Part shown: one piece after another, positions 1 through 8,118 of the stretch
Numbering within the stretch: the stretch's first letter is position 1
How the letters are laid out: each line of letters starts with the position of its first letter
Source of the DNA: Bradyrhizobium cytisi
GTDB lineage: Bacteria; Pseudomonadota; Alphaproteobacteria; Rhizobiales; Xanthobacteraceae
Length of the DNA: 36,086 bases
Direction of reading: 5' to 3'
NCBI RefSeq assembly: GCF_008123515.1
Contig: NZ_VSSR01000090.1
Location: forward strand, 1-36,086
The notes under the pieces: generated by a model
Seen by the model: only the letters and a program-made list of their open reading frames with translations
The model's database searches: none
Told to the model about the DNA's origin: nothing
Translations under genes and position numbers: made by a program

Positions 1-35
1 GGCATCCGAAAACCTTCACAAAAACCGACTTCCGC
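1..35. repeat. Degenerate direct repeat, copy 1
   Basis: The first 35 bases match 2494-2528 at 29 of 35 positions by direct comparison without gaps. The shared start is ggcatccgaaa, followed by cttcaca. The two copies have the same orientation and bracket the cyclase gene. The window begins here, so the repeat may extend further left. It could be a dispersed intergenic repeat or the scar of a past insertion or duplication. Confidence 0.6.
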
Positions 36-92
36 TTGAGTAGGCATTTTACCAAGTCTGTCGTATAACTCGGACCCGAGAGGCCGACTGCT

Positions 93-1883
93 ATGGTGCA
101 AGATCGCCCAGCCCGGATTGAGCGCAAGTTGTCGGCGATATTGGCTGCTGACGTGGCTGGCTATTCGCGGCTCATGCACCACAACGAAGAGGCGACGCAT
201 GCGAAGCTGACAGCGCTTCTCGCGGACGCTGTGGAGCCCGCGATAGCGGACCATGGCGGCCGCATCGTGAAGAACACCGGCGATGGGTTCTTGGCAGAAT
301 TTCCGAGCGCAGTCGAAGCGGTCCGAGCGGCGGTGCAGTTCCAAGCCCGCATCAAGGAGCTTACAACCGATGAAGTCGAAGAAAGGCGCATTGCCTTCCG
401 CGTTGGCGTTAATATTGGTGACGTAATCGTTGAGCCGCATGACATCTTCGGGGATGGCGTCAACATCGCGGCACGGCTCGAGAGCCTCGCACAGCCGGGC
501 GGCATCTGTATCTCGTCTTCTGCGCACGATTATGTCCGGGGCAAGGTGGGGGTCGAGTTCGCCGATCTGGGCGAACAGACACTCAAAAACATTGACCGCC
601 CCGTGCGGCCTTATGCTGTAGTCTGGGATAATCCCAGCCCGTTGATGCAGGCCGAACGCGCAGCCCCGGGCTCCCTCTCGCCACCTCGCCTTTCCATGGT
701 TGTGCTGCCTTTCGCCAACCTCGGTGGCGATCCGGAGCAGGACTATTTCGTTGACGGCGTGACCGAGAGCCTGACCACCGACTTGTCGCGCATATCCGGT
801 TCATTCGTGATCGGCCGATACACCGCTTTCACGTACAAGGGCAAGACGGTCGGCCTCAAGAAGATCGGGTGTGAGTTGAACGTTCGCTATGTGCTCGAAG
901 GTTCGGTCCAGCGAAGCGGTAACCGCCTTCGGGTGAACGTGCAGCTTGTCGATGCCGAAAGTGGCAATCACCTTTGGGCCGAACGGTTCGATAAGCCCAT
1001 CGCGGATCTGTTCGATATGCAGGACGAAATCGTCGCCCGACTGGCCAATGCGCTAGATGCTGAGCTCATTGCAGCCGAGGCGCGGCGAGCCGAGCACTCC
1101 CTAAACCCCGACGCGATGGACCTGTATTTCCAAGGCATCGCTTTCGCAAACAGGGGGACTACCTCAGAGTACCTAACGCAGGCGCGCGGCTTTTTTGAAC
1201 GGGCTTTGGCACTAGACTCCGGTTGCATTGAGGCGCTGGTAGGTAGAGCAGGTTTGGATGAGGCAACTGTTACCGCCTTGTTAACTGACGACCCAGCCCC
1301 GCACCTCGCGGCGGCTGAGGCGACCTTGAACAAGGTTCTGTCGCTGGCTCCTCAGCATGCGTTGGCGCACCTGCGATTGGGCATCGTCCTCGTTCTAACG
1401 AACCGCGCGACTCAAGGTATTGCTGAATGTGAACGGGCGCTGGTGCTCGATCGCAATTTGGCCCATGCTCACGCTTGGATCGGTCTCGCCAAAGTGTACG
1501 TCGGCCGTGCAGCGGAAACTGAAGCCTACGTTCAGGAGGCGCTTCGGTTATCTCCACGCGATGTCCGTTCATATGTTTGGCTGATGATCGTTGGCATGTC
1601 CAAATTTCTTCTTGATGCTAACGAGGAAGCAGTGGCTTGGCTACGCCGCAGCATTGAGGCCAATCGAAATCATTCGCTCGTGCATTTTTGGCTGGCTGCT
1701 GCGTTGGCGCGCCTTGGAGCGGTTGACGAGGCGAACCGCGCGGCGCGGACAGCACTTGCCCTTAATCCCAGTTTCACCATTCGCCGCGCGCGCACCCACC
1801 TACCAAGCGGCAATCCGATTTACCTCGCCGGACGGGAGCGCCTCTATGAGGGGCTGAGCTTGGCCGGGGTGCCAGAGGGGTGA
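93..1883 (+). CDS. Class III adenylate cyclase with TolB-like and TPR regions
   Basis: Predicted to make cyclic AMP from ATP. The N-terminal cyclase domain (about residues 10-180) has the metal-binding aspartates D20 and D64, a Lys/Asp pair fitting adenine selection (K60, D117 in DIFGDGVN), and the transition-state pair N124/R128. Residues about 200-330 resemble the TolB-like/CadC-associated domain (VVLPFANLGGDPEQ, then YVLEGSVQRSG). Residues about 335-590 are TPR-like helical repeats. No membrane segment is evident, so it is probably cytoplasmic. This cyclase-TolB-TPR arrangement is common and often multicopy in Bradyrhizobium-type genomes (family knowledge). The ATG follows GAGAGG. All catalytic residues are present, so activity is likely. 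The signal it senses cannot be read from the sequence. Confidence 0.9.
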   Translation: MVQDRPARIERKLSAILAADVAGYSRLMHHNEEATHAKLTALLADAVEPAIADHGGRIVKNTGDGFLAEFPSAVEAVRAAVQFQARIKELTTDEVEERRIAFRVGVNIGDVIVEPHDIFGDGVNIAARLESLAQPGGICISSSAHDYVRGKVGVEFADLGEQTLKNIDRPVRPYAVVWDNPSPLMQAERAAPGSLSPPRLSMVVLPFANLGGDPEQDYFVDGVTESLTTDLSRISGSFVIGRYTAFTYKGKTVGLKKIGCELNVRYVLEGSVQRSGNRLRVNVQLVDAESGNHLWAERFDKPIADLFDMQDEIVARLANALDAELIAAEARRAEHSLNPDAMDLYFQGIAFANRGTTSEYLTQARGFFERALALDSGCIEALVGRAGLDEATVTALLTDDPAPHLAAAEATLNKVLSLAPQHALAHLRLGIVLVLTNRATQGIAECERALVLDRNLAHAHAWIGLAKVYVGRAAETEAYVQEALRLSPRDVRSYVWLMIVGMSKFLLDANEEAVAWLRRSIEANRNHSLVHFWLAAALARLGAVDEANRAARTALALNPSFTIRRARTHLPSGNPIYLAGRERLYEGLSLAGVPEG

Positions 1884-2456
1884 TACCGGAGTTGGGTCAG
1901 AGGACTAAACCGCTCGCGCGGTAGAACACCGCGGCTGGCGACACGGCGAAGCAATAGGCGACAGCTCATCGTGACGAGCGGGGCAATTAGCCCGTAGCTG
2001 GCGATGATCCGATGATCGAGGACGTGCTGATCTGGAAGTTCGTGGCGGAGCACCACCATTGCACAAGAGCCAACTCGAACCCTCGATCGCGATTGTGTGC
2101 AACGTCGCGCTAGTTGGACCCAGTCCAGGAATCTCGACGTAAGCAGAGTTACAAATGCGGTGATGCTCTTGACGAGCAGCTCGAAACAGTTTCGGCTCTG
2201 ATAGCCCCAGGGGCTTTCCAGCCGCTAGAGATCAGTTTGCCCCATGGCCTTCAAATATCGAGGAGCTCACGTTTAGATTGTGTGGTGTGGTATTTTTGCT
2301 ATAGCCAAGCCATTGAAAGTACAGGTGCCGCCAAACATTAAATCCCCATAAGTGATCGTCCTGATCGTCTGAAGGTTGTTTGACGCGACTAGCTCGATCA
2401 CTCGGCATCGTCCTACGTCCCCCCAGCGCGGTTTCCTCCTTTGGAGGCTTTCGGAC

Positions 2457-2496
2457 GCCGGCCCCGTGTGCGCGGCAACACCGTCATGGGGCCGGC
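2457..2496. repeat. 9-bp perfect inverted repeat abutting direct repeat copy 2
   Basis: GCCGGCCCC at 2457-2465 pairs perfectly with GGGGCCGGC at 2488-2496 across a 22-base loop. The right arm overlaps the start of the repeat at 2494. No T-tract follows, so a standard intrinsic terminator is unlikely. It may be part of a small palindromic repeat element. Confidence 0.5.
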
Positions 2497-2528
2497 ATCC
2501 GAAACCCTTCACACAAGCAGACATCGGC
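2494..2528. repeat. Degenerate direct repeat, copy 2
   Basis: It matches bases 1-35 at 29 of 35 positions in the same orientation. It lies immediately right of, and overlaps by 3 bases, the GC-rich inverted repeat at 2457-2496. Confidence 0.6.
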
Positions 2529-2660
2529 ACCTGATCGATCGCCTCGCTAGCACGACCCGAGCGCGTCGTTGACGACGTAAAGTGCATCCGCGCGACCGGC
2601 GGCGGTGAGGCCCCGCTCGCCCGCGGGTGCGGCAACTCCTGTCAACTACTCAACGGAAAT

Positions 2661-3800
2661 TTACTGGTGCGCCCGCTCGGCATCGGCGGTGGCGGTGGTC
2701 ATGTATTTCGAATAGAAATAAGCAACTCGCTCGCGCCACATTCCGACGAACGCCTCCGACGTCAGCTTCTCCACCGATTTCCACACCCCTTTGACGGCCG
2801 GAAGCGTATTGCCCCAGATTGCGCGCCTGCACCATTTTTCGCCCTTCTCCCTGCCTTCGCTGCTGGCGCACATCGATTTCCAGGCGATGCGATTGGGTTG
2901 GCTGAGGTGCTCCGCGGCGCCTTCCCAGCCCTGCTGATGGATCAGGTAGAGGTCGTTCAAGTCCGGCTTCCTGTGCGTCACCCACTCGAACAGAATGCCT
3001 TCAGTAATGATCTTGTAGGCTGCCGCAACGGCATTATCGCGGGGATTGAGAATGTCTCCGGAGCCGAATTTGCCGAACTCGTATTTGCTCAGCTGGAACA
3101 GCCCGATATACGACCCGGTGCGTTGCTTGGGGTCGAAACCGGACTCGACCTTGGCGACCGCCTTCATGAAAGTGAAATCCAGACCGAAAGCGTCGGACGC
3201 GCGCTTGATCTCTTCCACCGGCGTTCCGACCGGGATGTCCTTGAACGAACGCAAGACGATCGCAGCCGGCTTCTCGGCAGGCGGCAGTTCGGACCAGACA
3301 TAACAAATGAGATACCTGAAATCCTGCCGCCCCAAGTTGGACACACCGCCGGATGCACCGCACGTTGTCGGCACCAGTTGCGCGGCATCACGGTGGCCCG
3401 GGTCCGCGGATTCCTGCACAGGTGGTAAATCGGCCGACAGCGTCTGAGACGGATCGGGCAACGCGGCCACGACAATCGATTCCGACTTATCCGAGGCCGC
3501 CGTCGCGTCGGTGGCCGTCCCCACCGCGGCTTCGGCGGCCGTCGTCACTTCGGCGCTAGCGACAGCGGTGTTCGCGACAACGATGCTAGCGACAACGGCG
3601 TTGCCCATTGCGATTGCCTGCGGTTCATCCGCGAGCCTGGCGTTGTCGGCGAGAGATGCTGCGCGGTCTTGGATTGGCACCGCGCGGGCGTTCTCGGTGC
3701 CGGCCGAACCGAAGCCAGCCAGCCAGCCAACGATCCACCCCGCGAGAACGACCGTTCCGCAAAACGTCGGCGCCACTATCGTAAATCGCCGCGGGTTCAT
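2661..3800 (-). CDS. Lytic transglycosylase, SLT-like
   Basis: Predicted to cleave peptidoglycan glycan strands in the periplasm. The chosen ATG at 3800 has GGAGG 10 bases upstream and gives 379 residues; upstream in-frame starts would add an unconvincing leader. A hydrophobic segment at about residues 8-30 should act as a signal anchor. Residues about 35-150 are Ala/Thr/Asp-rich and low complexity, probably a periplasmic linker. The catalytic-type domain starts near residue 200. E219 lies in KVESGFDP, the usual SLT catalytic glutamate context, followed by GLFQLSKYEFGKFG. Later residues (QQGWEGAAEHL) also fit SLT-type folds. It faces away from the L,D-transpeptidase gene at 4157, so two wall enzymes may share a regulatory spacer. 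Confidence 0.85.
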   Translation of the reverse strand: MNPRRFTIVAPTFCGTVVLAGWIVGWLAGFGSAGTENARAVPIQDRAASLADNARLADEPQAIAMGNAVVASIVVANTAVASAEVTTAAEAAVGTATDATAASDKSESIVVAALPDPSQTLSADLPPVQESADPGHRDAAQLVPTTCGASGGVSNLGRQDFRYLICYVWSELPPAEKPAAIVLRSFKDIPVGTPVEEIKRASDAFGLDFTFMKAVAKVESGFDPKQRTGSYIGLFQLSKYEFGKFGSGDILNPRDNAVAAAYKIITEGILFEWVTHRKPDLNDLYLIHQQGWEGAAEHLSQPNRIAWKSMCASSEGREKGEKWCRRAIWGNTLPAVKGVWKSVEKLTSEAFVGMWRERVAYFYSKYMTTATADAERAHQ

Positions 3801-4156
3801 GATGCTGTCGCCTCCATAGGCTCCGCCGGAGCCGTGTAGAAAAGCCAAGCATGCGAAGAGGCTCATTCTTGGGATCAATGTGGGTCGCGCAATGGCGCAG
3901 ACGGCCGCTCGTCAATATTTCCAAAGCATGTTGCCCGATTGCAACGCGTCGATCGCAAGCACTTGCGCCCGTCTCAACGGCAACTCGCACCCTAATTGTG
4001 ATTACGGTCCAATTTTCGACCCACTGCGACCAGATTTGGAGGAGAGGCTTGTTGCGCTGTCAGGATGACGCATCAGGCGTTGGCTTCGCGCATCGTCTCG
4101 AAACGATGGAATCGCGCCTATGGGACCGGGCGATGTTCGTTAAGGAACTACCAGCA
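3801..4156. other. Divergent spacer between two cell-wall genes
   Basis: This 356-base gap separates the start codons of the transglycosylase (minus) and the L,D-transpeptidase (plus), so both promoters should lie here. An open frame runs through it in phase with the plus gene, but it lacks a convincing start or ribosome site before 4133. No clear -35/-10 pair or operator was recognised. Confidence 0.4.
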
Positions 4157-5329
4157 ATGCAGCGCGCGATAACAACCGCTGTACTCGCCATTTTCATGCT
4201 CCCTCCGGGGATCGCGCACGCTCAATTTCTGTTTGGACCCCAACACGCGTTCTGGCGAAGCCAATACGCTCCGTACAAACACAAGCACCACCACCGGCAG
4301 ACAAACTCTGAAACGGCGAAGAGCGCTCGGCCCGAGCCCCTTCCGAAGGGCCCGCTCCAGATCATCATCTCGATAGCAGACCAACGGGTCTCGCTTTTTG
4401 ACAACGGGGCCCTGATTGCACGCTCCTCAGTGTCCACGGGAAGAGAGGGGCATCCTACGCCCCTCGGCGTGTTCAGCGTCATCAGCAAACAACGATGGCA
4501 CCGTTCAAATATTTATAGCGCCGCCCCCATGCCCTACATGCAACGCATCACCTGGTCAGGGATAGCGTTGCACGCCGGTGTCGTGCCTGGGCATCCGGCG
4601 TCACACGGCTGCATCCGTTTGGAAAATAATTTTGCCGTTCGACTCTGGCATCTCACGAAGCGCGGCACGCGCGTGATCATTGCGCATGGTGATGTCCAGC
4701 CGGTCGAGATAACCAATCCGCATCTTTTTCAACCGAAAGCTGCGTTCGGCTCGTCCGAATTCCAGAGTGCCACCGTCGCAACCAAGAGCATCGGTGCAGC
4801 CGCGGCAACGCAGGGAACACTGGTGTCAAACGCCGAGACTCCAGAAGCCGCCAACCTCCAAGTGCCGGGCTCGGCTCCCGCCGCAAGCGCGCCTAAAAAG
4901 ATTGTCCCGATCTCCATCTTCGTCAGTCGTAAGTTGAGCAAGCTGTTCGTGCGCCAGGGCTTCACGCCGTTGTTTGATGTCCCAGTCAAGATCGAAAATC
5001 CGGAGGAACCGCTGGGAACGCACGTGTTTACCGCAATGGAATTCCAGAACGAGGGAACGGCTATTCGCTGGAGCGTCGTGTCGATTCCAGAGGAATTGCC
5101 GCGTATGTCCGAGGCTGCCACGAAAGGGCGAGAAGCGCCCGCGAAGCAAACCGTGCCGGGACCGTTACCCGACAAAGCCAACGCTGCGCTCAACCGTATC
5201 GAAATGCCCCAGGATACGGTCGAGCAGATCTCTGAACTCCTGACGCCGGCCTCTTCGTTGATTGTTTCCGACAACGGAATTAGCCAGGAGACGGGAAAAG
5301 ACACGGATTTCATCGTAGTAACGCATTGA
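4157..5329 (+). CDS. L,D-transpeptidase (YkuD family), exported
   Basis: Predicted to form 3-3 peptidoglycan cross-links or attach proteins to peptidoglycan in the periplasm. The ATG at 4157 follows TAAGGA. It gives a classic signal peptide (MQRAITTAVLAIFM, cleavage near AHAQ) and 390 residues; an in-frame ATG at 4133 is possible. The YkuD domain covers about residues 70-185. It starts LQIIISIADQRVSLFDNG and contains the active-site signature H-x-ASHGCIRL with H150 and nucleophile C152. After about residue 190 the chain is Ala/Pro-rich. A second region at about residues 250-310 (SIFVSRKLSKLFVRQGFTPL) resembles part of another YkuD-like beta domain but has no catalytic cysteine. This catalytic plus degenerate tail layout is common in rhizobial proteins of the family. 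Confidence 0.88.
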   Translation: MQRAITTAVLAIFMLPPGIAHAQFLFGPQHAFWRSQYAPYKHKHHHRQTNSETAKSARPEPLPKGPLQIIISIADQRVSLFDNGALIARSSVSTGREGHPTPLGVFSVISKQRWHRSNIYSAAPMPYMQRITWSGIALHAGVVPGHPASHGCIRLENNFAVRLWHLTKRGTRVIIAHGDVQPVEITNPHLFQPKAAFGSSEFQSATVATKSIGAAAATQGTLVSNAETPEAANLQVPGSAPAASAPKKIVPISIFVSRKLSKLFVRQGFTPLFDVPVKIENPEEPLGTHVFTAMEFQNEGTAIRWSVVSIPEELPRMSEAATKGREAPAKQTVPGPLPDKANAALNRIEMPQDTVEQISELLTPASSLIVSDNGISQETGKDTDFIVVTH

Positions 5330-5918
5330 TGCGGCGACGCAACCCGCCAACAAACGACGCCGCTACGCAACCCGCTGGATTTGTTCGACCGCAATTCTGG
5401 TGCAACTTGATGTCCGCACCCAAGCCAAAGCGGCGCGAGGTCCGCTAAGGGTCAATCGCGCCGGTTTATCCTTCCCGCGATTACTTCCCGTCGACCCCGG
5501 TGAGCTGACATCTTTAGTAGCCATCGCAAGGTCTCAAATGAGCTATGAGCCGAATTGACGAGCCTTGTGCAGTTCAGTCGTTCGCCCGGGGCGAGAAGCG
5601 ATGCCGGGACTTCCACCCAGGCGACTCGCCGTCTGAGGTTAATGACCGGCAGAATTTTAGGGCTGCCCGATCGGGAGCTATCGCGGTTCGTGCAGTCGAC
5701 TAGGCGCCTGCCAAAGTGTCGCGCACATTGACGCGACCCCGTCTGGCTTGCTGACGTAGAGATCGCTCTCCAGGACGAATTGCATGCTCTCATACATCGC
5801 ATAGAAGCGTGAGCGTGGCTGGGAGAGATACGGTTCCGACTGATGGAAATTCACTGTATCTCCGCTATTTTGTATTGGGCCGCAATTCTGTAGCGGCGAT
5901 CTCGAAACGAGGTTTTGC
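5330..5918. other. Gene-free spacer with dispersed repeat
   Basis: No supported gene. It contains a copy of a dispersed intergenic repeat at 5440-5512 (related to 7015-7086). The promoter of the C13 gene should lie near its right end, but no clear motif was recognised. Confidence 0.45.
5440..5512. repeat. Dispersed intergenic repeat, copy A
   Basis: It shares the order of blocks ccgcta-gggtca-tcgcg-cggttt...accccggtga...gacat with 7015-7086 at equivalent spacing. The end block ggtgagctgacat also resembles gcgtgagctgacatt at 8072-8085, at the left side of the insertion sequence. Short repeats of this kind are abundant between genes in Bradyrhizobium-group genomes (recollection, not checked). 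Confidence 0.5.
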
Positions 5919-6692
5919 ATGACCTCTCAGTCTTGGATCAGGCGGCTCTGCGCGCCGCTCGTCGCTTTAATTTTGATCGTCGGGCCGTTGGTTTCGCCGG
6001 TACGCGCTATTGAGGATGCTCGAAAGGTTGGCGTGGTGTCCTTTGGCCTTTTCGGCGATCAAGGCGTGTTTAGAGCGGAGGCGACTGGCGCAGCTCAAGT
6101 CGTAGCGGGCCGTTTCGAGACTGGCGCGATCGACGTCCAATACAATTCGAAGGAAGGCGGAAGTGCAACGATCGAAGCCCTGACCAGGTCGTTGCAGGTT
6201 ACAGCCAACCGCCTGGATGCCGAGAAAGATGTTCTCTTTCTGATTCTCACCTCGCATGGCTCTCCCGACGGCCTTGCGATCAAGGCGGGGCGGCTCACGC
6301 AAACGCTGACGCCGTCTCGTCTCGCTGGCATACTCGCGAAGACTGGTGTGCGACACAAGGTGGTGGTCATCTCGGCTTGCTATTCCGGGGTCTTCATCCA
6401 ACGTCTCGCGAACCCCGATGTGCTGGTCATCACCGCGGCCGATGCCAATCACCCGTCGTTCGGCTGTCAGGATAAGGCAAAGTGGACCTATTTCGGTGAT
6501 GCTTTTTTTAACGTCGCGCTCAGGCGAGCCGTAAGCCTAAAGGATGCGTTTCTCGATGCGCGCCTGCTTGTCCGTAAGCGAGAACTGCGGGAGCAGTTCG
6601 AGCCGTCGAACCCACTCATGGTAGGTGGTGAAAACGTGCAGCCATTGCTTGTCGCACGCATCAACGGAAGCCGCCAACCTTCACGCCATTAA
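5919..6692 (+). CDS. Exported C13 (legumain/caspase-like) peptidase family protein
   Basis: The 257-residue protein has an N-terminal signal segment (hydrophobic about residues 13-30, VSPVRA before the mature part), so it should be periplasmic or membrane-associated. The peptidase C13/caspase-fold dyad is visible: His113 in LTSHGS and Cys154 in VISACYSG, each after a hydrophobic beta strand (DVLFLIL; KVVVIS). The later segment DVLVITAADANHPSFGC fits the family substrate-pocket region. The domain is normally a cysteine peptidase cleaving after Asn or Asp, but the substrate here is unknown. It stands alone between repeat-bearing spacers. The start is favoured by the signal peptide; the ribosome site (CGAGG) is moderate. 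Confidence 0.82.
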   Translation: MTSQSWIRRLCAPLVALILIVGPLVSPVRAIEDARKVGVVSFGLFGDQGVFRAEATGAAQVVAGRFETGAIDVQYNSKEGGSATIEALTRSLQVTANRLDAEKDVLFLILTSHGSPDGLAIKAGRLTQTLTPSRLAGILAKTGVRHKVVVISACYSGVFIQRLANPDVLVITAADANHPSFGCQDKAKWTYFGDAFFNVALRRAVSLKDAFLDARLLVRKRELREQFEPSNPLMVGGENVQPLLVARINGSRQPSRH

Positions 6693-7187
6693 ACACTTGG
6701 TCGACTGATCCCAATTCACGAGTCCAAGCCTACTTAAGTATGGTCACTTCATACCGCGCTCAATGGCCCTAACCAAGTGCTCGGTGCTACCTATAAATCC
6801 GGATAAAACGCAGCGGAACCGGCCCTGCGAGCCGGCAGTTGCAGGACAAGGTCGGCGGCGTAGCGCCAGCCGGCCTTTCTCACGATCTAGCGACGCTTTG
6901 CCGCTCAAGGTGCGGACTGATGAAGTGAAGAGTATGGGGCAAACGCATGACAACAATTGTTGGACGCTTGTAAGAGAGTGCGCGACGGCGCTCTCGATAG
7001 CGAACTTGGCTAAGCCCGCTATGGGTCATTCGCGTCGGTTTGGCCGGAACTTGGCGACTTCGGGTGTACCCCGGTGAACGGACATTCTCAGAGCAGCCGG
7101 GCACGTCTCAAACGGGCCAACAACGGAAGAAGCTCTGCAAGAGTTGATCGTCGGACATTGATTGCAACATCAATCCGCATCTACGCG
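6693..7187. other. Gene-free spacer with repeats
   Basis: No supported gene. It holds the dispersed repeat copy at 7015-7086 and, just beyond the end of the DUF2865-type gene, an inverted repeat ATTGAT-N6-ATCAAT at 7157-7174. Confidence 0.45.
7015..7086. repeat. Dispersed intergenic repeat, copy B
   Basis: It reads cccgctatgggtcattcgcg...accccggtgaacggacat and aligns block for block with 5440-5512. It lies in a gene-free spacer. Members of such a family often produce spurious small open frames. Confidence 0.5.
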
Positions 7188-7829
7188 CTAGTCGCGCGCG
7201 GGCACCGGCTTCGCCGGAAGCGGCGTGCGAGTCAACTCGGAAGACGCTAACGGCGTGAAATCTGGGTTGTGGTCGTTGCCGACCCGTATGCCGGAATAGG
7301 CGACGAACCCGTCAGCGGTAGCGACCGCGTCGCCCGAGCGTAACGAGCCGTCCATCGCGAGATCGACTGACGCAAGACCGGCGGGATTGTGGCCGTTGCA
7401 GGTGCAATCGGCTCGCAGCGCCTTCCGATAAGCAAAGGCGTTTTCGCTATCGGCATATCGTTCGCCGGTTGCGGCATAGGCTCTGTCGATGCTGGAGCCG
7501 AAGAAAACTTTGGTCGGGCTTGCCGGACAGAAGGCTTGGCACATCTGCGCCGGCGAGGCCGCGCCGCGCATCAGCGGAAAATATTTGCCGTCGCAACTGC
7601 GCACGCAGAAGGCAGGTCCCGCGCTTACGACGACGGGCCGCGGCGGTGGTGATTGCGGATTGTCGTTGAAAGACGAGGTCTGCTGCTGTTGCTTCTGCCC
7701 GGCACCGAAAAAGAAATCAAGCAGGCCTTCGGCCGCACTCATTTCGGGCGTCAGCACCACGGGGCCAACGATGGCGACAGCAACAAGCGTGCGGCGCAGC
7801 TTGCGCTGAAAGGACAATTCGGTACGCAT
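7188..7829 (-). CDS. DUF2865-type exported protein
   Basis: The 213-residue protein starts at the ATG at 7829, preceded by GGTGGAG; an upstream TTG in frame is less likely. Residues about 10-33 form a hydrophobic signal segment ending near MSAAEG. A Gln-rich and Pro-rich linker follows (about 45-70). The conserved core has FCVRSCDGKYFPL, MCQAFCPASPT and CTCNGH. The cysteine pattern suggests disulfides in the periplasm. The overall pattern matches the alphaproteobacterial DUF2865 family as I remember it; its biochemical role is unknown. It is transcribed away from the insertion sequence and appears monocistronic. Confidence 0.75.
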   Translation of the reverse strand: MRTELSFQRKLRRTLVAVAIVGPVVLTPEMSAAEGLLDFFFGAGQKQQQQTSSFNDNPQSPPPRPVVVSAGPAFCVRSCDGKYFPLMRGAASPAQMCQAFCPASPTKVFFGSSIDRAYAATGERYADSENAFAYRKALRADCTCNGHNPAGLASVDLAMDGSLRSGDAVATADGFVAYSGIRVGNDHNPDFTPLASSELTRTPLPAKPVPARD

Positions 7830-8088
7830 CGCTTGCTCCACCGGACGCAACGAACTCTCTTCAGCACTAAGGGCGCTTGCGGCAATCTTGGATACGAAAC
7901 GCGCTCTAACCTGGGCGGAGAAGGGAAAAGAAATAGGCGAGTGAGCACGGCAAGCGCCACATTTCGGCCGTTATGGGACGCCGTCGGAGCCGTGATCCCC
8001 CAGAGTTCGCGCCGCGTTGAAACCGACCGAAGTCCGGTTCGGGCCGATTTTGTTGAAAAAGTCTTCGGTTGCGTGAGCTGACATTCGC

Positions 8089-8118
8089 TGATTCAGTCGT
8101 TGCAAGAGGGCTGAATCA
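8089..8118 (+). promoter_or_regulatory. Hairpin spanning the transposase translation start
   Basis: TGATTCAG (8089-8096) pairs perfectly with CTGAATCA (8111-8118). The loop contains the GAGGG ribosome site (about 8106-8110), and the A of the start codon is the last stem base. In RNA this would mask translation initiation, a known way for insertion sequences to limit expression from outside transcripts. No other function was tested. Confidence 0.5.

Larger units (their letters stand above)
1884..2660. other. Gene-free spacer with hairpins and a repeat copy
   Basis: There is no convincing coding sequence; the short open frames lack a good start and show no family resemblance. It holds a small hairpin CCTCC-TTT-GGAGG at 2434-2446, a 9-bp perfect inverted repeat GCCGGCCCC (2457-2465) / GGGGCCGGC (2488-2496), and the second copy of the direct repeat at 2494-2528. 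Confidence 0.6.

Noticed and set aside
2273..2635. Minus-strand 120-codon frame
   Set aside because: No family resemblance; it crosses the repeat and hairpins, so it is probably chance translation.
7157..7174. FNR box ATTGAT-N6-ATCAAT
   Set aside because: The spacing is six bases, not four, and it lies just past the 3' end of a gene, so it is not a proper FNR/FixK site.
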